DNA from: Ceratodon purpureus | Lineage: Eukaryota > Streptophyta > Bryopsida > Pseudoditrichales > Ditrichaceae | Direction of reading: 5' to 3' | Length of the DNA stretch: 64,000 nucleotides | Assembly (NCBI GenBank): GCA_014871385.1 | Contig: CM026424.1 | Coordinates: forward strand, 5,100,064-5,164,063 | Shown here: in pieces, positions 25,141 to 36,443 of the stretch | How the letters are laid out: each line of letters begins with the position of its first letter | Numbering within the stretch: position 1 is the stretch's first letter | Position numbers and translations under genes: made by a program | Notes under the pieces: generated by a model | What the model saw: the letters and a program-made list of their open reading frames with translations, nothing else | Told to the model about the DNA's origin: nothing | The model's database searches: none

Positions 25141-27318
25141 GACATTATTAATATAAACATACAAAAAGATTTTTAAAAAAAAAAATCACCTAAAGGTAAT
25201 ACCTTATTGCTTTCTTTATTAAAATATATCGTTTGATTCATTAAACTACCACATACTAATAAACCAATTCTTTAATCGTTTCATATTTTTTTTCATAGTT
25301 AAGATACACTAGTGTGTTTAGTGTGAGTTTGTTTGTGAATCTGTGTGCGGGTTCATTTGAATCCAAGAAGGAGATCATCTTTTTTTTTAAGACTTACAAC
25401 AGATTTTTTCTAGACCTTTATATATTGAATGTTACATTCTTTGTCGTCTTAATTTGAGATCCCATTTTCAAAATAACATAAATGCTGCTGCGGTTATGTT
25501 TAAACAGGGTGCACTTCTAGTTGAAGTTATGAATTGCATCATGTGCTTCAAAAACGGATTTATGTTCATAGGAGTACTAGATGGATATTGCTTCACATAT
25601 AAACATGTGAATTTATTATTTTATCACACATAGGTTTAAATTTTGTAATTAATTATGTGCAGATATGAGGGTACTCCATAACTACAATTTAAACATAGCA
25701 ATTGAATTGGCAAAAAACAGAATATAGTATGTTCGTCATTTATGTATTATGAAGATAGAAAGAGGCTAATTAATGACAACTGTAACGGATATAATATATT
25801 AACATACACTTAAGCTAATTGTGGTATTCCCATGAAAGTATTTAATTTCTTATTTATATGACATGAACTAATGTTCAACATAGATAAATAAAACCACAAA
25901 AGCTTTAGTGGTAAATGGAATACAAAAAAATCAAATTGAAAGAATACGTTCAACTTAAAAACAACTACATATTACAATTTTAAAAAAACTATATGAAATT
26001 GATAAGTTTTAGTTCTTTAATTAATTATAATGTGACAGTATATAAACCGTTTATTACTCCATATACCAAAGTCATTTGGCATTATTTTCTGATTTAAATT
26101 AAAAATTAAAAATTTGTAAATTTAGTTCATGAATTTAGTTTTAAATATGCTTACTCTTGTAAATGGTTGTACTTACATCTTTCATCCATCGAAGAATTCA
26201 TTTTAAATTTGTACATTTCATTATATTAAAAACATTAATGTTTTTAAAATTTGTTTTTATTACGAATTGATTTGTACAATTTTTATACAATTAATTTTAT
26301 TTTTTTAAAATTATGTCCTCAATTCGAATAACCACTTTCCATTGTACTGTTCATGACTTTGTGTTCACTCACTAATAGTTTTCCAACACATTTACTGGAA
26401 AGTACCAATCACTTTTATACCCTCCGGGCTTCCACTATTTAGTTCAATTTCTCTGGGGCTCCATTACTGCTGTTTATGTTTAGTTTGAATTTTAATATAC
26501 TGCTCTTTTCCACTTTGATTTCGAAAAGTGTAATGTTAAATCAAAAGAATTATGTTCAGTTTAAGCCATTCCATACATTTGGCATTAAAAAAATGATGGG
26601 GATAACATTTATACAAATAGAAGGTAGGTCAACAATCACAAAGCCGATTTTTTGCTATTATTTTGAAAACTAATCAAATATTCATGAATATTTGAATTGC
26701 AACACTGTAGACCACTGTTTCCGTGAGTAGGTGTATGCAGTTCAAAGATTTCTGCATATAGAACATGATTATTTGTTGCAGATTTTGCTGAGTGTGATAG
26801 TTACGCTCTATCTGCTTAGATAGAGTTGTATGGATAGAAATACGGAATTATAAACATGACGGGAATGTCCATCTGATACGTCATGAGCAAAAAACCTAAC
26901 TTTAGGTGTACAGATGTTAAATATTTGGAGTGATATAATCATGAGCAACTACAGAATGCAATCAAAATTGTAAATACATTACGTTAACTGGTTATCATAT
27001 CAGACAGTTAGCGTTACTGTAATAGAAAAAAAATATACCAGTTAACAATTTGGCGAGTTTTTATTTTATTTATTTTTTTGGAATCAAAATTTTAATTGTC
27101 ATTCTACCACATCGTATAGCAGTGACGTAAAAATCAATCGTTCTACAGAAACTGAAAGAAACATTTGATAACCGAATGGGTACACGCAATTTGTGACTCC
27201 CTACAATGTTACAACGTTTCAACAACCTCCCTATCACATCCAACCACTGCTCCTATAATGTATGGTAAAATAACTTCTGTACTTCAAAATCATGTGATAA
27301 ATCCAATCCTTCATACAA
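25141..27318. other. Gene-free AT-rich interior of the CACTA
   Basis: Very AT-rich filler with only one 65-residue plus-strand frame (26476-26673), which has no recognisable domain. Confidence 0.4.
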
Positions 27319-28029
27319 TCATTTCTTTTTAATGTAAGGAATAAGATCAGGAAATTTTTTCTTCTTCCTCTCCTTAACCTCCAAGTATCTGTTCGACCTC
27401 AATCGGTACTCCAACATATTTGTTTTCCAATTATTTGGTAGATTCATGAATTCCGCATATATGCTATCAAAGTCCTCATCGGGTCCAAACTCTGCATCGT
27501 CCACGGGTTTTTGAAGTAAAAATTCATCATAGGACAATTTCGAGAACGGAATATCCCTAGATTCTAGGACAGCTCTGAGGTGTTTCTCATACTCCATCAG
27601 CTTCCCTTCTACATCAGAATCCCTGGATGCAGTATTTGAAGATTGTGGCATTTGGGAACAACTTCCATGTCTATCATTGTCATAGCAAATCAACTCTAAG
27701 GAATCCTGACTCTCGACGGTCTCACGCTTCCGTTTGGAAGAAGTCACAGAGCAAATGTCCCCCTCGGAGGACAATGTACCTGTATCAAATCGACGCACAA
27801 TGCTTTCGCTGAATCCCTCCAGCCTGTCATTCCTGTCCGATGATATCCCACAGGACTGAAGAGGTAATTTCCCAGGTAGCAAGCTCCCTGTCAAAAAGGT
27901 TTGTGGCCCTGAACGAGAACTATCTGAAATACTAAAACCATCTTTATTCTCCAACTCAGAACCCTCCAGTATATTCTCTTCTGTTAAAACTCTACCCTCT
28001 GTCCCTGTACGTATTTCCTCATCAGCCAT
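27319..28029 (-). CDS. CACTA-internal acidic protein, unknown function, 236 aa
   Basis: One uninterrupted frame with its own ATG (CCAATGGCTGATGAGG context), 0.9 kb downstream of the last Tnp2 exon found. The N-terminal half is Ser/Glu/Asp-rich and likely disordered, with a basic SSKRKRE patch near residue 100. The C-terminal 90 residues look folded (EKHLRAVLESRDIPFSKLSY ... EFMNLPNNWKTNMLEYRLRS) and end in a Lys-rich tail (KERKKKKFPDLIPYIKKK). I could not splice it in frame to the Tnp2 exons, so it is listed separately. It may still be a divergent terminal part of that protein. Confidence 0.55.
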   Translation of the reverse strand: MADEEIRTGTEGRVLTEENILEGSELENKDGFSISDSSRSGPQTFLTGSLLPGKLPLQSCGISSDRNDRLEGFSESIVRRFDTGTLSSEGDICSVTSSKRKRETVESQDSLELICYDNDRHGSCSQMPQSSNTASRDSDVEGKLMEYEKHLRAVLESRDIPFSKLSYDEFLLQKPVDDAEFGPDEDFDSIYAEFMNLPNNWKTNMLEYRLRSNRYLEVKERKKKKFPDLIPYIKKK

Positions 28030-28962
28030 TGGAAGAAACCAAATAGAAAATGGAAATTCAGATCACACCCCTCCAGGAACGAGAGAGAGAAAGGCCCACA
28101 TCACTGTACATTCTAAGCTTGCGAAGGAGAACCAGTATGCGCTATGAAAACGAATTTGCAGACTTCTTATTATTTGAGCTCCATGCAATGCACACCAAAA
28201 AAGTGATAATGTAACGATTACATTCACCATCAGTATTGATCACTTTAATGTCGATCACTTTAGATTAAACTCCACATATCTGATAATAAAGTTAATGTTT
28301 GGTCACTGACAATCACATTGTGATTCAGGTGTGCACCCGACTTATCTGACAGATAATGTCTGGAAAGTGTCTGTCATGAGGTTCTCTTATCCATTGATTT
28401 AATATTTCCTCTTACCCTTCATAAATCTTGTATGTAAGACCTCGTAATATATGTCATATCAAAAAACACCATATTTTGAAGGATTAAATTTGATTGATTT
28501 TTTAATTCATTGTTAATTGTGGAGAATTAACTAAACCAAAAAAACCAAAAAATCCCGTGCAAAGTATACGAATTACAACCTCTGAGTAATGTATCCATCC
28601 TATATGTCGTAGCGATTTCCTGAATTTGTAACAATGTGTATTTTCCTGAGTACTTTAAATATTACAATACCGAAGTACTGTGATCAAAAATTGTATGTGT
28701 CTCGGAGACAACGTCAAATAAGCTCTAAGTACTAAGCATATATAGAATACAAACATCAATTAAATGGTTTGACTTTTTCACAAGTTTTCCGCCATCGCTG
28801 AATGTGATTGGCTTTTGAAAATTTAATGAAAAAAATAAATAAATAAAATTTAGTCAACATTGATAAATCCCAATCTTCTGACACCTACACTATTCTGCAA
28901 GTTTTTGTTTCCCTTTGCTTTTCTGTATTCCTCTACGATTAGTTTGGACAGTTTGTACTCAC

Positions 28963-30420
28963 CTTCTCTTCTCTGTTAATTCAAAACTCTGTAGTGCAAT
29001 TGCATTCTCAACGTCATTCAGAACGATGGCTCCAGCTAAATCGGGCTCTGTTGGAGGATTTGAGAATGTGCTACTTGGTACAGCACCTGCGGCCTGAACA
29101 TTAGTAGTGATGAAAACATCATCATCTTCTTCAACCTTCCTCCTAGATCTAGCCTCTTTTCGTAAAATAACTTTCCACTCTGTTCCGGGGGGATGCAAGT
29201 CATCATCAGAGAAAAATACTTGAGTGCATTGACTAGGAAAGACATAAGGATCTACGGATCTGGGTGTGTTGTGTTTAAAATTTACAGTCAGAAAACCGTC
29301 TCCATCCCTGATGTATGTATTGTTTCCATGTGTGTCTGTACGTTTTTTCCACTTGCAAGAAAAAATAACAACTGGAGTTCTGATATCACCGTAGTTTATA
29401 AGGAGAATATCTTCCAGGACTCCAACGTAGTCCAACCCTGTGCCCGCGGATTGATCGTTCGCCTCTAAGCAGGCCACCCCAGCGTCAAATGTTTTTAAGC
29501 TTCTGCTTGCATCGTCATCCACTCTCCAATGATTTCCATATGCCTTCATTTTTGCATATCGTTTGCAATTTAGGGACGGTGGATTTGATAGAAATACGGT
29601 GTCAGCTAAATCGGTGTCATTCATGTCCAATTCTTGGGAGTGTATAGTCCGTTGAACCCAGTTATCAACTGGACCAACTTCTCCTGCAGTGGATTCCCAG
29701 AGTTCCTCCCACTGCCTGTGTCATCCAATATCCAATAGTCAGAAACCGTTGCAAAACAGTTGTAAAATACGGGGCATCGACAAACCTTGGTTCTAATTCG
29801 AAAACATGCGATACTATTAAATCAACATCTGGAAAAGTATAAAACTGTACTCTAGAACTGTTTTTTTGTTACTCTTTCAAATAAAACTAACAAAATATCG
29901 AAGTTTGTTTGAGAATAATATGTCGAAAGAAATAAAACCGAGCTCCCATAAATGTTTCATGGTTAAACATATACCAGTAGATATAAAGTAAACTTGCACT
30001 CAATAACAATACTGTATTTGAAATACTAAGCGAAATGTCCAAAAGAAAACAAAGTCACTGAATAACAAATGGCGAAACTGAATTCGATACTCTCAAAAAA
30101 TTATTTGAATAAAAAATAGAGACGTCAGAAATATGACAATACTGATAAGAACTGAAATTACTAAAATGAAATAAGATATAACACAGAATTCGTGAATACC
30201 GAGATGACTGTAGTAAGAAATGTTTCGAATTTTAAGTAGATGACTATTCAACTACTTGGTAATGAATTCACTACAAGCCATGTTCAGTATTGAAATTATC
30301 AAACTTTACTGCATAACTTCATCTAAGAGACACGGTATATTTTATGTGACGGATTATTAATTATGGTTTAGGGTCAGACTGCACATACAATCCACTGCCA
30401 CCTAGGAAAGGGAAAAAGAA

Positions 30421-30451
<31 letters not shown>

Positions 30452-33400
30452 AGAAAATAAAAAAATAAAATAAAATAAAAAATAAAATAAAATGCTGTGA
30501 AGAAAAAATCCCACCATGTGAAACGCATTTTAAAGTTTATTTAAAAAAAATCTGCATAACCAATCTCTATGCAGTGAACGTTATTCGTGAGATAATTTCA
30601 GTTCTTCGTAATTACAAGTCACCCCCAACTAATAATTTTAATTAGTAATCAATATCAATGAAAAGTGTATGAATTTTTTTCCTTGTATTCAAGGGCAGTT
30701 ACTTCATGAGGGTATAACTGAATTGGGGGGGTTTATTTTAAAAAAACAAGACCCAAGACTTTATCAAAATCAAGTGAACTTCAGAGTTACCATCTTGGAG
30801 TAAACCAGTTTTCAAGTTCAACCGTACCTGTAATATGGAGCTGTAAGTGTGTTATTCCTCAGAACAAATTTGTGGATGGCATCCCTTTGTGCCCTAGTGA
30901 GAACTATGTCGACATGACCTCCCTCTAGCTCCTCAAATTCAGCATAGTCTTCTGGATCGGCATCCCACACGCGTCGTCTAACCACATCAAACCCGTGCAT
31001 ATAAGAAATAGCAAACCCCATAGTCTCTTCCAATAAATACCCACGGGCAATAGATGCCTCTGAACGAGCACGGTTTTTAACATGGCTCTTCAATGTCATC
31101 ATTGTCCTTTCAATTGGGTACATCCATCGTACCTGTGCTGGTCCCAGAATTATTAATTCCTCTACCAAATGCATTGGTAGGTGTGACATTATATCAAAAA
31201 ATGTAGGTGGAAAAGTCATCTCCATTAAACACATTGTAATGGCCACATCTTCTCGCAAATTTTCTTCGTACGCAGGATCCCAGACTTTACAGCAAATTCG
31301 TCTAAATACTCGACAAGCTCTCATAATAGCCAATCTTGTATTCGGATCCATTAAACCCCTTAAAGCCAAAGGTAACAACGTTTGCATAAGTATATGGTAG
31401 TCATGGGATTTAAGTGCACCAAACTTCTTTTGGCGAATATGTTGACCAATCTCTGAACAGTACCCCGATGGCACTTTCAATTTCTCTAGCCGTGTACAGA
31501 AAATATCAAACTCTTCGGCGGTGAGAACATAATTCGCTTTTGGTTTAAGCATTCGGGAAGGATTTCCTGGATCCCTAGTCATCCACAAATGTGGCCTGAT
31601 TCCTTCTCTTTGCATATCTCTTCTCACTCTTACACTGTCTTTTTCCTTCCACCCACATATTGTTTTTAATAAATTTTCTGCAAAATTTTTCTCACAGTGC
31701 ATAATGTCCAATGTATTGCGAATCTCTAAGTGCTGCACATGAAACCAAAACAATTCAAATTTTGTTAACAAAGAAATTATAATGTACTAATTGTCGTGTT
31801 CATATTTTATTTAAAAGCTATGAAGCCACGGAGATATAAAAACCCAAATAATTGTAGAATACATACCTCCCAATACGGCAATTCAAAAAAAGAACTTCTT
31901 CTTTTGATACCATGAATCTTAGATGGGTCAGGTGTATTTTCTTTCCGTCCCCGTGTGTTGCTTGGATCAGTTGGTTCTGTTTCTCCACTCTGCATTGGAC
32001 TAGAACCCTGTTCTGCTTCTGATACACTTGATCTTTTCCTTTTTTTGCCTGCTGCCTCGTTTGTAGTCGTTCCTCGGTTGTGTCTCGTCTTTTTCTTATC
32101 CAAGAACTCCATGTATTCGGTCAAGGCTGCTTGTTGTTCATGTGGTGTTTTTGCAATGGGGGGGTCCCTTGTCTCTGGCAACCCATCAAAGAACTTGTTG
32201 TATTCGTCTGATCTAATGTAATGATCATTTCTTACCCAACGTCTGGCATCTCTGTATGATATTTTTCTACTCTCATACATGTATTTCCCTCAAAGCTGGT
32301 CACCACACGGAGGGCACGCCGCATACCCTTGATGAGCGGCGCCAGAAACAGTTCCGTACCCTGGAAAGTCGTGAGTGGTATACAAAACTGCCGCTCGTAG
32401 GTTGAATATGCGTTCTTTTTCTGGCTTCGTTACGTCGTACGCAGGCACTCCCTCCCATAATTCCTTCAGTTCATCAATTAAAGGCCTTATCCATACGTCA
32501 AAAAATTCAAACGGTACTTGTGCTTTTCCAGGGATGATCAAAGTCAACATGGTAAAAAATTTCTTGGTTATTAGCCACGGTGGTAAGTTTAAGAATGTCA
32601 CTATTACCGGCCACGCTGACCATGTGGACTTATGAAGTTTGAATGGGCAGATACCATCACAAGAAACTTGAATTCGAACGTCTCGTTCATCTCTCCCAAA
32701 TTCTTTGGTATTGAAAATTTGGGGGTCCATTTGATCCAACTTCTTCCATGCCCTAGAATCAGCAGGGTATCTAACTTTTCCGTCTCTGCTTGGATTTTCC
32801 ATATGCCATCGCATTAATTTTGAAAGTGCTGGGATTCGATAAAAACGTTGCAATCTAGGAGTGATAGGGAAGTGACGAAGAACCTTAAGAGGCCTTGTAC
32901 GATTTAACATATCTTTAAACCTTCCAGCTTGACAGTGAGGGCAACGGTCTAAATCCTTTGTTTCTGGCCCGTCAAACAGTGTGCATCCGTTTATGCAACC
33001 ATCTATATTTCTGAAATCCAACCCCAAGCGCTTTGTCAATGTTTTCGCTTGATACAACGATCCTGGTAAGCAGTTATCAGGAGGTAGTAGGTTTTTCACA
33101 GTGGCCAATATGTCATCCGCTGCTTTCTCCGTAATTCCTTGATGCGTGGCAACTAAATTTACCATCATTATGGTTGCGCCGAGCATTGAATGTTTTGACC
33201 CATCGTAGAGTAGCTTCATTGCCTCCTCCAATGCACGAGCGTCTTTAATTCTCTCTTCTTCTAATTTGGTGCTGTCTATGTTAACCCTTACATTTTGCTG
33301 TGAATTTTGATCAACTTCTGCTGATACAGACGGTGGCTCAGGTGGAACAGGGGATGCTGAACCATGTTGGTGTTGAGAGAATTCAGCGTCCTCTGCTTCA

Positions 33401-33939
33401 TGTTCTGTTTGAACAAAATCAGGATTATCATCCGCTTCGTTATGTACACCAGCATTACTTGTTCCAGCTTCATCTTGATTTATATTTAATCCAATTATAT
33501 TGTCAGAGACTTCTAGGGCTGACATTGTGATTTCATTTATTTTTTCCTCTGTGTTAGCTGCATCTTGGAATTGTTGGTACATGTCTTGTACCATGTTCCG
33601 TACTTGCACTCCAGAATCACGTTCCTGGTCACGCCGTGTAGAAGCAGCAACTTTTGCAGCTGCATCAGCTTCCCATTCGTCATCAGATGAATCGGGATCC
33701 TGAGGTCCTCTAGATGTTCTACAGTCAGATGATCTCCCCCAGCGAAGCAAATGCCGCTCAATTTCTTCCAGTTTGTAAGGCATACCAACACCTTTGTGTC
33801 TTGTACAAGGACAATTGAGTCTAGTAAGTCCATAAAGAGCTGCTCGCTCTTTGTCACGAATCCATAATTTATTGTCACGTGCTCGGATTCGTCTCAAATC
33901 CGTAAGCGGTAATCTATTTGCCATCCTGCATTCATTCAA
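28963..33939 (-). CDS. CACTA transposase Tnp2 (Transposase_21, DUF4218, DUF4216)
   Basis: Three minus-strand exons fit: 33939-31867, 31732-30828 and 29715-28963 (GAG|GTATGT, GTGCAG|CAC, CAG|GTACGG, CACAG|G, AAG|GTGAGT). Exon 1 opens with a transposase-associated region. It then has an acidic linker and the Tnp2 core: DRCPHCQAGRFKD, RLQRFYRIPALSKLMRWHME, VSCDGICPF, VIVTFLNLPPWL, FDVWIRPLIDELKELWEGV, YTTHDFPGYGTVSG. Exon 2 carries DUF4218 (TLDIMHCEKNFAENLLKTIC, then the FFDIMSHLPMHLVEEL block). Exon 3 carries DUF4216 (GLDYVGVLEDILLINYGD ... VFPSQCTQVFFSDD). It cuts and pastes the element by binding its ends together with TNPA. A TGA at 32290-32292 interrupts exon 1 where relatives read through; CGA to TGA is a simple explanation. 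The last exon found ends in phase 2, so a short 3' exon is missing from my model. Confidence 0.9.
30410..30493. repeat. A-rich simple sequence in a Tnp2 intron
   Basis: About 80 bases of A runs broken by single G or T, between the DUF4218 and DUF4216 exons. Confidence 0.85.
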
Positions 33940-36443
33940 GGCGTATATTAGTAATTAAAGAAGATAAATTTGAAATACACCTTAGTAGATATGTTTCTTA
34001 GTTAAATTTTATAATCAAAATTAAATATGTAATACATCACACATGGATATACTTCTGCCTTCAACTGCAGACATTAACATCTGTATAAATGCACGCTATT
34101 ATTGTTTACGTTAACTATATAGTTATTTAGACATTTGTTTCTGAAGATCTGTACATTCGAAACTTTTTAATAGTTTTTTGTTCTTATATGTAAAATTTCC
34201 GAAAAATTATGATAAGAGAAAAGAAATTTACAAATCCGTTATATTTAGTTTCTCTAAACCCTAAACCCTAAACCCTAAACCTATTAGTAAGTTGAATGTC
34301 GAAAGGCCAAGGTCAAATAAAAAGTAATACCTTCAGTTTTAAGATTAAGAAAGGGATGGAAAATTTAGGCAACTCCCGTTCTCTTACTGGAAATGATTGA
34401 AGTAGATGAAGACTGCAAAACTGTAAAGCACGAACAAAGTTTCAGAGCTGGGTGTAATGAGACGATCCTGAAGGAAATTTATGCGCACACACAAGAGTAA
34501 TTGCTGGACAATATATAAACAATGTTCATGTGAAGAAGATCGATTCTTAATTCATACCATTGCTCTTTTATTGATACTAAAATAAAAGATTCTATAAAGA
34601 AAAAGTTAACGTAATTAAAGTTAAAAAAAAAGTGAAAGTAGAAAAAAGTAAAACACTCAACAGTACATACTAGGTGATCATTGTTTGTTTTCAGGCTACT
34701 GAAAACAAGTAAATTGGAGGATAAAAGGGTAGTGCAGATTTCACAGACCCTTATCATACGTAACAAACAGAATCTGATATACGAAAAGCAATTCCGAAAA
34801 CATAAATTAGTGTGAAATGTTAGAATCAAAGAAACACAATCACTACCTTCAGGTGGTTGTTGGTGTAACAATTGGAAATTGGAATGTGGGTTGCTCTTAC
34901 TTTTGAGTGTAGTGGTGAATAAGAAAGACTTGTAGGAGATAAGCAACGATAATGGTCCCAGAAGTGGTTGTAAATATACGATGATGCAGGAGATTACCAT
35001 GCAAATCCAGTAGTGGACAATGAAAAAACAATATAAAGAGACTGTAAATAGGTAAGAAGAGCAACATGTCGTTGCAAGTTTGTTATTTATTGATTTTGAA
35101 ATCAAAGTCGACTTTCGAACAAAGTAAAAGTGAATAAAATAAAATACAGAAATGAAAATGTGAACTCCAAAAAGTAAATTAAGTAATCATCCGAACTAGT
35201 TGATCTTTACTTGTTTAAAGAACTTTCACTCTTTGTAGCCGAAGAACTTCCTCTGTTGTAAGAATTTACATGTGAATAACTTAGAGAACCAGAATAGATT
35301 CATGCACCTAAATCTGTAATACAACAGTATGGATAATTTGTTGTCGTAAGACATGTTCAATATATCATTCCCCAACTTTGTAGCATGAAGATGATTTCAC
35401 ATGCAAACGATTAATTTGTAGGAAAATTGTTTGATTCTATAATAAGAGGATACACTGGAGATAATTTTAGTTCTTTTTAATATTCCTATAAAAGTATGAA
35501 CAGACATTCAGTCTTTGGTACACACGACTATTTACATATGAAAGTGCATAAAGAACCGCATAAAATTCTAAAATGTATAGAAACATAAAAAATATACAAT
35601 TTAAAAGAAATGAAATTTCAAATGAAATCAACACTTCATAAATTAATTTGAATGGATTAAAATTAAAATTTACTTATAAACTATTTTTTTCTAAATTTGT
35701 TTTACAAACTACTTTAAAACCTAAGTTCCATAAACAAATGAACAGATCCAATCACAACATGAACGTTACTGAATATTAATATCTTATCTTATTTGCCTTG
35801 TCGTACAGGAAGATGTAATAATCTAACAGTTTTCATTTACTTATTAGTAAAAAACAATCATAAGTAAATCATTACGAAGTTTGTCTGTAGATGCTACTTC
35901 ACATTATGCAAATGAGAACATCTGATGTCACAAACACCTGGAATAATATGGTGCTGTTAAATGTAACAGGGAATTCTCAAACATATAATACAGCATTTAA
36001 AACGCTCCATAACACCATATTATGTGGGAAATATCTAACGTACTAAGTTATGTTTTTAAAATGATCAATGTCTTTATTGTCTAGTATTTTTGAAGATTTA
36101 ACAGCAGAAAAGTTTACGTCCAGAGGATCGACTTGGAACTAAAAAAATAATTATTAGTTTGAAATAGAGAGGATTCCAGAACATCAGTGTGTGACCCAAG
36201 GTGAAGTGATGAACTTTCTAATCTAAGAAAGACTTTTGTATCAGTAAGGGAGCTGTGTGCCCTCGAAGCATTACCCTGCCTGAGTAGAACACCATCTGAA
36301 AGAATGCTTCTTTCGAAAATGGGAAGACCCAACTTACTTCTCAAAGTTTCGAGCTTGTAGACAGAGACGACATTTCTTACAGTAATTTCGTGTTTTTATG
36401 AGAAGGAATTTCAGGGTAGAGGCAGTCAGTCGTTCATATTAAC
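33940..36443. promoter_or_regulatory. Shared intergenic region between divergent Tnp2 and TNPA-like genes
   Basis: This 2.5-kb region separates the two head-to-head start codons and should contain both promoters. It is AT-rich with no convincing gene; a 208-residue minus-strand frame at 34479-35105 is Phe/Leu/Ser-rich low-complexity sequence. It holds a short telomere-type array (34254-34282). Confidence 0.5.
34254..34282 (+). repeat. Interstitial telomere-type (CCCTAAA)n array
   Basis: About four tandem CCCTAAA units, 0.3 kb upstream of the Tnp2 start codon. Short runs of this motif (telo-boxes) act as promoter elements in many plant genes. It could also be repair-inserted telomeric DNA. 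Confidence 0.9.

Noticed and set aside
34479-35105. 208-residue minus-strand frame between the CACTA genes
   Set aside because: Phe/Leu/Ser/Cys-rich low-complexity sequence typical of A-rich DNA read backwards; no domain or splice context.
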